20,723 nucleotides of DNA from Baffinella frigidus (taxonomy: Eukaryota; Cryptophyceae; Cryptomonadales; Baffinellaceae): assembly GCA_026770585.1 (NCBI GenBank), contig MU646304.1:1517320-1538042 (forward strand). The letters are read 5' to 3'. A model generated the notes under the pieces. The model saw only the letters and a list, made by a program, of their open reading frames with translations, made no database searches and was not told the DNA's origin. Position numbers and translations under genes: made by a program. Shown here one piece after another: positions 1 to 8,972 of this stretch (position 1 is its first letter; each line of letters begins with the position of its first letter).

Positions 1-110
1 AGGGTTTAGGGTTTAGGGTTTAGGGTTTAGGGTTTAGGGTTTAGGGTTTAGGGTTTAGGGTTGAGGATGGGACAGGGTTTATGGTTGAGGGTGTAGGGTG
101 TAGAATTTAC
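1..110 (-). repeat. Telomere-type heptamer array in an intron of the EGF-repeat gene
   Basis: The first 62 bases are about eight near-perfect TTTAGGG units, followed by degenerate units to about 100. On the sense (minus) strand this reads CCCTAAA. The exon ends at 111 and the donor is gtaaattc. The intron runs off the left edge, so its length is unknown. Because a gene reads into the array, this is interstitial and not a proven chromosome end. Confidence 0.9.
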
Positions 111-3100
111 CGCCGCATTGCCCACGCCAGTCGTCATCCTCGTCTGGATGATCGTCTCGGCGAGCTCGTCGAGCACCGCCACCGAGACAGCGGGAGAGAT
201 CTGCTGCTCGTTGCCGTTGGTCACGGAGAACTGCACGGCCACCTCGACGCCGAACGGCATGTCGCGCTCCACAAACACCGTGAAGATCTGTGTGGACGCG
301 TTCCAGTACCCCAGCGGGGCAAAGTAGCCCCCCCCGGTGACGGGGCGGTTGCCCGACGCGGAGCTGATCCCCGTCAGGTTTGAGAACTGGATGCGGTACC
401 CAGACGCGACGGACGCGTAGAGCGCCAGGCGCGCGGTGAGCGAGTTGGCGGTCTCCTGCGCGGGGTTCGATTGGATGATGTGCGCGGAATCGAAGCCGAG
501 CACCGACAGCGGCGAGCCGCTGAGCGGCGCGGGCACCACGGCGGCCGGGAGGAAGTCGACGCCGCTTCCGCTGATGGTCATGCTCGGCGAGAACTGCCCG
601 AGGAGCGGGTTGACGAGGCAGAAGGAGAAGACGACGGTTTCGTTGTACGCGATGTCCTGGATGACCGCGAGCTCGAGGCTCCCGTCGGAGCGGTAGGTGG
701 GGGTGTGGTATACGTCGACCCCGGCGGTCGGGAGGGTGTAGTCGAGGCTGAGGTCGCCGTTGCACTCGGAGCAGCTCGAGCCCCCGCACAGGAGCCCCGT
801 GATGGTCACCACCGCGTTGTCCGAAGTGAAGAACTCGACGTTGGCCTGGAGCGTGACGGAGAGGGTGTTGTTCTGGCCGGGGTTGACTGTCGACTGCCCG
901 ATCACGCGCGTCGTCAGGTTCTTGAGCGTGCAGTCCTCCTGCGCATCCGAGAGAATCCGGCTGGTGTACCCCACCCCCAGCAGCCCCAGGCACGAGAAAC
1001 GCTTCGCCCCCCCAGGACAGAAGAAGTCTTCGGGGCATTCCACGCACGAAGTGTCGCCCGTGCCGTAGTACCCCGGCCCGCACGTGCAGTTCTGCAACGT
1101 GCGCGAGTAGAGCAGACTCCGCGTGTGCACAGGACACTGCAGACACGCCTCGATCGTCTGCCCGTAGTACCCCGGCTGGCACCCGGAGGAGTGGATGAAG
1201 AGCGAGTCGTCCTCGTAGCTCCCGAGGATCACGTCGTGGTTGGTGAGCGCGCAGCTGAACCCGAGGGACCGCGCGGGGACTCCCGGCCCCTGAGTGACGC
1301 GCTGGAACGGATCGGGGTCCCACGTGCCGTTGCGCGCGGCCTTGAAGATGTACGCGGCGTTCGCGCGGAAGGCCCCCACGACCGCGTAGAGGTCCGAGTT
1401 CGACACGCAGTACCCGAACTGCCCGTCCGCGACCGCGAGCGTCGCGTTGGGGGTTGACGGCCACGAGGTGTTGCCGTCGATGTTCGAGGAGGAGAAGACG
1501 AACACCTTCTGCACGCCCGGGGCGCCGACGAAGAGGTGCTTGTCGGTGATGGAGAGCGACGCGCCGAACATCGTCGACCCCGCATCGACGGAGAAGGAGG
1601 TGTAGCGCCCCGCCGCGAACGCCCCATCCCCATCCTGCCCGAAGACAACCACCTGGTTCACGTAGAGCGCCCCGACGACGAGGTGCGTCTCGGTCATGGC
1701 GACCTCGTGCCCGAAGAAGAGCATGTGCGTCAGCGCGTCGAGCGTCAGCGCCTTGCGCCACGTCTTGTCCGCGTTGCGCTCGTAGAGGAAGGCGAGGTGG
1801 TCCCCGTAGGCCCCGACGAGGATGCGCGTCGACGACGCCGCGACCGACGACCCGAAGTTGAGCTCCCCCCCCTCGAGAACCGAGGCGGGCGCCCCCCCCC
1901 ACGCGCCCCCTGCGTCCTGCCCGAACACGTACACGCGCTGCTCGTTGGTCCCCACGACCGCGAAGCTGAGGCCGTGCTCGCCGTTGATGTCGAAGGCGTC
2001 GTGCAACGCGATCGACGTCCCGAAGTGCGGTAGGTCACCCCCCCCCGTCGCGGGGCGCGTGAGCACCGCGTGCGGCGCCGCAGGCCACCCGACGCCGTAC
2101 GTCTTCTGGTAGAGGTGCACGTGGTCATGCCCGAGCGTCGACACCAGGAGGAGGGTCTTGTGCACGGCGACGCCGTAGCTGTACCCAGGGTCGGACCGCT
2201 GGATGATGGTGCGCGTGGGGACGAGCCCGTAGGCCGTGTCGCGCTGGAGGTCCCCGAGGTTGCTCGGATCGTCGAAACACGCCGCGCCGTCTCCGCTGAA
2301 CCCGAGGTGGCAGCGGCACGAGAAGCTCCCGTTGGAGTTCACGCAGAACGCGAAGTCGTCGCACGTCGTGCTGCTCGGGCGGAGGCACTCATTCACATCC
2401 ACGCACGTCGTCGCTGGATCCTCCCCCAACACCGTCCTGTTGAGCGACGCGTTCCACACGCCCGGCGTGGCGTTGCACGCCCAGCCGACTTCGAGGCGGC
2501 AGATGTCGGAGCACCCGTCGAGCATGGCGTCATTGCCGTCGTCGCACACCTCGGAGGGTTCCAGCAGCCCGTTCCCGCAGTCCGAGACAACGTACGCGGC
2601 CACCACCACCGTGACCGGCGGGAGCCCGGCGGCCGCGAGCAGACTGTTGAGCGCCGTCTCCCCCAGCTGGGCGAGGAGCGAGGCCTGGTCCGCGCCCTGG
2701 GCGCTGATGACCACCGTGTAGTTGCCGAGCTCCGTGGCGTTAGTGGCGTTGGTGCCGTTAGTGTTGTTCGTGGCGTTGGGCATGGCCATGAGGAGCCGCC
2801 GCCCCCCGCCGCCCCCGGAGCCCAGCAGCACCTGCACGCCCGCCAGCGTCACTCCAGCGAGGTCTGCGAAGAACTGGCGGAGCGCGTCGAGGTTGAGCGC
2901 GAAGAGCGCGGGGTCCATGGCGAGCGTCAACGAGAGGAGGATGTCCTCTGGGACGCAGTCGGTGCCGTTGCCCACGTACCGGTCGTTGCACGCGCACGTG
3001 AAGCTACCTTGCGTGTTGTTGCACGTGGCGCGCAGCGCATCGCAGTCAGCGTCCCCAAGCGCGCACTCGTCCTCGTCGACGCACGCCGTATCCCCACTCC

Positions 3101-6100
3101 CCGAAAATCCGACCACGCACGTGCACGCTCCCGGGGATGACGATCCTGGGGGGGAGGCCGAGTTGGGGGTGCACGGCTCGCAGTCGTCGGACCCGACGAT
3201 GGACTTGAAGGTCCCGGCGACGCACAGCCCGCACGCGGCGCCGTTGGGCCCGAAGGTCCCCACGTCACAGAAGCACGAGTAGAGCGAGTCGGACGCGAGC
3301 GTCGAGACGGCGCGCGTCGGGCAGGTTAGGCATACCCCGATCCCGACGACGTCCTTGTACTGATTTGCGGGGCAGGCCACGCAGTCGCTCAGCCCGTCTC
3401 CAACGTACCCCCGATCGCACGAGCAATTTGAAATCGACGCACTCCCCTCCGGCGACACCGCGTTTGCTGGGCACGCTGTACACTCCAGCGGCCCCGAAAA
3501 GTTCTTGAATGTCCCCTCGTAGCACGGCGCGCAGTCGCCCTGGTCCGGGAACCCGAATCGATGGTCCGTGAAGCCAAACACACACCCGCACGCTTTCCTG
3601 TCCCCGCTCCCCTCCGGCGCAAGCGAGTTCCCCACACACTCGACGCACGTGTCGAACGACACTGCCGCCACACTCTCCGAGTAGAAGTTCCCAGGACAGT
3701 TGGAACACGCCGCGGACCCGTTGGTAGCCTTGTACGTGCCCACCGGACACGCGGTGCACGTGGCTCCGTCGGCGCCCAAATAGCCCAAATCGCACTTGCA
3801 CGAATCAAGCGTCGCGCTGCCGTCAAGCGACACGGAGAACGCGGGGCACGTCTCACACGTGGCGTTCTCAACCGCCCCCACGACCGTCGAATACTTCCCC
3901 ATCGCGCACCCCACACACAACCCCGCGCCCGCGCCAACCTTGTAGTACCCCGCATCACACACACGGCACGATGCCGCTGAGTCGTCCTCGTACCCCGGGC
4001 GGCACAGGCAGTCCTCAAACGCGTGGGACCGTTCCGGGGCGTCCGAGAAGGCAGGGCAAGCCACGCAGGCCTCCGGCGCGGTCGCCCCCCACTCGCTCTG
4101 AAACGTATCCTCCGGGCAGATGAGGCAGGATCCGTTGCCCGTGAAGTCCTTGAACTCGCCTTTGGGGCACGCGGCGCACGTGCGCTCGTCGGGCCCGAAG
4201 TAGCCGAGCGCGCAGGAACAGAAGAACGACCCCGCGGTGTTGAAGCACGTCGCGTTCGCCATGCACGAGACGTTCGCGGATTCCGGGCCGCATTCATTGA
4301 TGTCTTCACACGAGGTCCCGTTGCCCGCGTACCCGCACTCGAACAGCGAGGGGGTGTCGGCGTAGGAGCAGTTGAAGGCGTTGCACGCGCACGTGAAGGA
4401 GCCGAAGGTGTTTGTGCAGTTGGCGTTCTCGTCGCAGTCGTGCAGGTCCTAGTTTAGGGTTTGGGGTTTAGGGTTGTGGGTTTGGGGTTTAGGGTTTAGG
4501 GTTCAGGGTTTCAAGGTTTGGGATTTAGGGTTTAGGGTTTAGGGTGTGGGGTTCAGGGTTTAGGGTTTACGGTTTACGGTTTAGGATTTAGGGTTTGGGG
4601 TTTAAGGTTTGAGGTTCAGGGTTCAGGGTGCAGGGTTCTGGGTTCGGAGTTCGAGGTTCAGGGTTCAGGGTTCAGGGTTCAGGGTTCAGGGTTCGGGGTT
4701 CAGGGTTCAGGATTCAGGGTTTGGGGTTGAGGGTTGAGGGTTGCGGGTTCAGGGTTGAGGGTATGGTGTTAAGGGTTTAGCATTGAAGACTGAAGATTGA
4801 GGATTGAAAGTTGAGGGTTTAGTGTTGAAGAATTAGGGTCTAGGGTTTAGGAGTTGGGGTTTAGGGTTTAAGGTTTAGGATTTAGGGTTTAGGGTTCGGT
4901 GTTTAAGGTTTAAGGTTTAGGGTTGAAGGATTCGGGTGCAGGTTTTGGGGTGTGGGGTGAAGGGTTTAGGGTTGAGGGTTTAGGGTTTGGGGTGTATGGT
5001 TGAGGGTTGAGTGTCTGGGGTTTGGGGTTTGGGGTTTAGGGATTAGGGCTTAGGGTTCAGGGTTCAGGGTTTAGGGTTTAGGGTTTAGAGTTTAGGGTTT
5101 AGGGTTTATGGCTTAGGGCTCATGGTGTATGGTTGAGGGGTCAAGGTTCAGGGTTTGGTGTGTTAGGTTCAGTGTTTTGGTTTTAGGGCCTAGGGTGTGC
5201 GGTTTAGGGTTCAGTTTTTAGGGTTTAGAGTTTAGGGTGGAGGGTGGAGGGTTGAGGGTTGAGGGTTGAGGACTTAGGGTTTAGGGTGAGGGTTTAGGGT
5301 TGGGGTTTAGTGCTCACCAGCACCCCGCACTCATCAAAGTCCGCGCAGAACGTCCCGTCCGCCGACCTGGTTTAGGGTTTAAGGTTGAGGGCTGGGGATT
5401 TAGGTTTTAGGGGTTAGGGTTCAGGGTCTGGGGTCCAGTGTCCAGGGTGCCGGGTGTAGGGTGAAGGGTCCAGGGTGCAGGATGCAGGGTGTAGGGAGCA
5501 GGGTGCAGGGTGCAGGGTGCAGGTTGCAGGTTGCATGCTGCAGGGTGCAGGGTGCAGGGTGCAGGGTGCAGGGTGCAGGGTGCAGGGTGCAGGGTGCAGG
5601 GTGCAGGGTGCAGGGTGCAGGGTTAGAGTGTAGGGTCTGACCCATTGAAGCCATTCATGCACGCGCACGTAAATGACCCCTCCGTGTTGGTGCACTCCGA
5701 AATGTAGCCGCCTGATGTTTGGGATTTAGGGTTCAGTTGGTGCGAGATTTGGAATTCAGGGTTTAGGGATTAGAGTTTAGGATCTAGGGCGTAGGGTCCA
5801 GGGTGTAGGGTTTTCAAGTGTACCGACGCTGTCGCGCGCGCACGTGTTGTTCCCCGTCACGCACTCATCCACGTCCGGGCAGAAAGAGCCGTTCCCCTCG
5901 AAGCCCACCCAGCAGGAACACTCGAATGACCCGAACGTGTCCGTGCACGTCGCGTTCGCCGCGCACGTGTGCACCCCACTCTCGCACTCCAAGTCGTTGA
6001 CGCACGTAGCGTTTGTCCCAGCCCCGCTGAACCCCGTGTTGCACGTGCACGCAAACGACCCCCAGGTCTCGGCGCACGTCGCCAACGGATCGCAGTCGTC

Positions 6101-7660
6101 TGCCACCCCGCATTCCAAAACGTCGGAGCAGTTTGTCCCTGGCCCAAACATCCCGACCCCCGTGCCGTAGAAGCCCAGATCGCACCCGCACGTGTACGTC
6201 CCGTCATCGGCGTTCAAGAAACACGTGGCGTTTACGTGGCACGTGTTGTTCCCCGAGGTGCACACGTCCACGCACGTGGTCCCGTTCCCCTCGTACCCCT
6301 GGTTGCAGTCACACGTGAACGACCCGTCCGTGTTGATGCACTCCGCCTCCAAGTCGCAGTTGTTCGTGCACAGGTTGCACTCGTCAATGTCCACGCAGCT
6401 GAAGCCGTCGCCGCTCCGCCCGGTTGTGCAGTTGCACGTGAACGACGTCTCTGTGCTGATGCAGTTGGCCACCTCCCGCGGGCAGTTGTCCTCCTCCAGA
6501 ATGCACGCCCCCGTGGCGTTGCAGTACGTCCCGTTCCCTGAATAGTCCCATGCGCGGCACTCGCACGTAAACGACCCCCCCGTGTTGATGCAGTCCGCGT
6601 TCTCGTCGCAGTCGTGAATGTCCAGCGTGCACTCGTTCCTGTCCTCGCACACCAAACCGTCCCCGTCCCGGTCCGTATACCCCACCTCACCCGGGTCGCA
6701 CTCGCACGTGAAAGATCCGAAGGAGTTGGTGCAGAGCCCCACGGTGGCGTCGCAGTTGTGCGTGCCGTTCACACACTCGTCCACGTCGGCGCAGTTCACT
6801 CCGTCGCCCGAAAAGCCAGCGTCGCACGCGCACGCGAAGGTGAGATTCGCCGCACTGCTGCACGTCGCTTTTACGTGGCAGTTGTCCAGCCCCAGCTCAC
6901 ACCGCCCCGTCAACGTGCAGCTCACCCCGTCCCCCGTGTAGGCAAACTCGTTGCACGCACACGTGAAAGAGCCGTTGGTGTTGGCACAGCTCGCGTTTGC
7001 GTGGCAGGAGTGCGTCCCGGTACTGCACTCGTCCACATCCGGACACGCCGTGGGCGCCAAAGCATTCCCGACAGTCTCGAAGCCAGCCGGGCACGAGCAC
7101 TCGTGCGAGGTCTCTGTGCTGTTGCAAAACGCGTTGGCTGCGCAGTTCGCCAGCCCCAGCTCGCACTCCCCCACCGCCGTGCACGACACCCCGTTGCCAG
7201 CGTACCCCCATCTTGAACACGTGCAGTAGAAAGACCCCGCCGAGTCTGTGCAAAACGCGTTCGCGTCGCAATTGTGCGCGCCCGTCGAACATTCGTTGAT
7301 CTGAGTGCACGATCCCAAGTCCCCCTGGTAGTCATCCGGGGTGTAGCCCGTGGAGGGACACTGGCAGTAGCGCCACAAACTGCTGAGTGAGTAGTTCCAC
7401 TGACAGGACGCGTGCTCCGGGCACGGCTCCGAGTCGTCGCACGGCGTGCCGACGACAGGAATGCAGGAGAGGTTCGACGCGTCGTCCGACCCCCCGAACT
7501 CGTTGGCCAGCGCGAAACTGTCGTCGTCGCACTCGCACGTCCCGTTGGATGAATTCCCGGTGGTGGTGAGGCACGTCGCGTTGGTCGGGCACGTGCTGCT
7601 TCCGTTGCACGACAGCGTCGGAAACGCCCCGACTGGGGGAAGCAAGAAAGTGGCCAGCAT
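111..7660 (-). CDS. Large secreted/surface multidomain EGF-repeat protein (3' end outside the window)
   Basis: Four exons read on the minus strand: 7660-5824, 5711-5642, 5366-5318 and 4448-111. All junctions are GT-AG and keep frame (phases 1, 2, 0 and 0), giving at least 2098 residues; the gene continues left through an intron starting at 110. The ATG at 7660 opens a short hydrophobic stretch (MLATFLLPPVGAFP) that could be a signal peptide. An in-frame TGA lies upstream, but a possible acceptor (ggcag) just before 7672 means an upstream exon is not excluded. Residues 1 to about 740 hold roughly 16 EGF-like units with D-x-[DN]-E-C calcium-binding starts and GSFxCxC cores. About 726-1100 is a cysteine-rich array resembling ephrin-receptor/GCC2-GCC3 repeats. 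Further EGF units lie near 1106-1149 and 1334-1380, a Myxococcus-type Cys-rich repeat near 1275-1310, an FG-GAP-like propeller near 1390-1720, another Cys-rich unit near 1736-1802, then beta-rich sequence. Many N-x-S/T sites fit an extracellular, glycosylated protein. The specific function is unknown; adhesion or matrix is an inference. Confidence 0.85.
4449..5317 (-). repeat. 869-nt intron made almost entirely of degenerate telomere-type heptamers
   Basis: Intron 3 of the EGF-repeat gene. Donor gtgagc follows CTG at 5318, and acceptor ctag precedes GAC at 4448. Nearly the whole intron consists of TTTAGGG-related 7-mers on the plus strand, such as TTCAGGG, TTGAGGG and TTTGGGG, with local runs of one variant (for example TTCAGGG around 4660-4710). 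No other gene or element was seen inside. Confidence 0.9.
5367..5641 (-). repeat. Intron with a TGCAGGG minisatellite
   Basis: Intron 2 of the EGF-repeat gene, with donor gtcaga and acceptor aaaccag. About 5500-5622 is a near-perfect heptamer array of the form GGGTGCA, a variant of the telomere unit. Flanking parts are TTTAGGG-like. On the sense strand the unit reads TGCACCC, which gives spurious CTLHPAP-type peptide repeats if translated. Confidence 0.9.
5712..5823 (-). repeat. 112-nt telomere-like intron
   Basis: Intron 1 of the EGF-repeat gene, with donor gtacac after 5824 and acceptor atcag before 5711. It is filled with degenerate TTTAGGG-like units on the plus strand. Exon edges at both ends share CGG, TACA and T-rich bases, a possible but imperfect direct repeat. 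Confidence 0.8.
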
Positions 7661-8972
7661 GAAAGCCGACACCTGCCAGCGAGGGGTGAGGCGTCAGGGC
7701 GTCTGGCAGGTCAACATCCTCTTCACAACAACGCCTATGTTCGCCAGTAACTCGATGCCGCACACCGTCTACCAGGCACACTGTAGGCACGCAGAGGGGG
7801 GGCGTCGAGAGGCAGCGGGAGGGAAGGGCTCACCAGTGTGAGAGCAGCAACAGCGACGCCGTGGGGAGCTCTTCCGATCACGGTGCGACTGCGCGCTGGC
7901 CGGCACGACGAGTGGTGTGCCCTCCCAGAGGGCTGTCGTGCCAACGAATGAATCCCCTCCGCCGCGCGCCTCCCTGACGCGCCAGCGGCCCTCTGACTTG
8001 TGGTGGTGGTGGCGTGTGGCCGACCCCGCCCCCCCACCCTGACTGGTTCCGGCTGCGCCGCGGCACCCCATGTACCTGCGCCACGTGCCTGCGCGGAACC
8101 CCGATGCGCGCCGCCCGCATCCTCCTTCCCGCCCCAGCGAGTTGGAAGGAATTGCGTCGCGTCTGCGAAAATCTCTGATGACGATGACACCGACGGCGGT
8201 GCCGCGACGGGGGCCACGGCAGGTCGAGCAGCTCGAGAAGCTTGTCGTGTGTCCTGAGATGAATGTAACTGCCTCGTAGGCTCCCCCGCGTCGTGCGACG
8301 CCCGCCGCGCTGCAGCTCGGCCCAGGTTTGAGTCTGAACCTCTGCACGCTCCTGCACCCCCCCATGTGGCCCCGCTGAGCTCAGCGGCGCCTACAGCGCC
8401 ACCGTGATCTACTGCGATCCGATGCGCCCCGTCGCCATCAGCTCGATGTAGCGGTCCTTCCCCTCTTGTCCCCATCCCCCCTACCGACGCCCCGCCGCCT
8501 TGCAAATTTTCCACCGCCTGTAACGAAGGGCGGCACCCAGCGGCTACGCCGCTGGACATCCAAACCTTAACCCCTGTTCGCACCCAGCCCCAGAGCACAC
8601 CTGCCCTCCTTCGCGGGGTGTGATCTACTGCGGTCCGATGCGCCCCGTCGCTATCAGCTGCATGTATCGGTCCTTCCTCTCTTGTCCCCATCCCCCCTAT
8701 CGACGCCCCGCCGCCTTGCAAATTTTCCACCGCCTGTAACGAAGGGCGGCGCCCAGCGGCTACGCCGCTGGACATCCAACCCCTACCCCCTTGTTCGCAA
8801 CCCAGCCCCAGCGACCGCCCTCCTTCCGGGGTGTTTGGACCGGCGGCTTTTCGTGGGTGAGGATCGCGGTCTTAAGTGGATTCTGGGAAAAGTTGCCATG
8901 TAGAGTGATTTCACCCGCAAAGTTGTCAACTTTGGCCAGAGAGTAGACTTTTGAACAGGGTCTTGTCAGCGC
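7661..8972. other. Divergent intergenic region between the EGF-repeat gene and GDT1
   Basis: About 1.3 kb separates the two divergent start codons, so both promoters should lie here. I see no clear TATA box or convincing coding exon. Open frames on both strands are GC-rich and lack recognisable domains. The part from 8404 to about 8830 is a two-copy repeat described separately. Confidence 0.6.
8404..8830. repeat. Two tandem copies of a 216-bp dispersed repeat
   Basis: The segment beginning GTGATCTACTGCG at 8404 recurs at 8620 with few changes. Each copy contains a central hairpin-like motif, AGCGGCTACGCCGCTGGACA, followed by CATCCAA and CCAGCCCCAG. Related single copies occur inverted at about 10420-10625 and direct at about 12475-12580. 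Confidence 0.85.

Noticed and set aside
1-62. Perfect TTTAGGG run as a true chromosome end.
   Set aside because: The EGF-repeat gene reads toward and evidently through it (exon ends at 111 with a donor), and similar arrays occur in other introns, so an interstitial array is more likely.
471-1457. Long plus-strand open frame opposite the EGF-repeat gene exon.
   Set aside because: It is a GC-driven shadow: R/V/E/G-rich with no domain, while the opposite frame has clear Cys-rich and beta-propeller domains.
2070-3140. Long plus-strand open frame of 356 codons.
   Set aside because: Same reason: antisense to well-supported EGF, Myxococcus-type and propeller coding sequence, with low-complexity composition.
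5414-5695. Minus-strand frame encoding HPAPCTL repeats.
   Set aside because: It is translation through the TGCAGGG minisatellite of an intron; correct splicing at 5642 and 5366 removes it.
7868-7879. GCTCTTCCGATC, identical to 12 bases of a common sequencing adapter.
   Set aside because: The match stops on both sides (flanks GGGA and A do not fit the adapter), so it is probably chance; read-level inspection would settle it.
7735-8775. Minus-strand open frame of 346 codons upstream of the EGF-repeat gene.
   Set aside because: Its repeated peptide segments come from the 216-bp tandem repeat at 8404-8830, and no domain is seen. It could in principle overlap 5' UTR, but coding is not supported.
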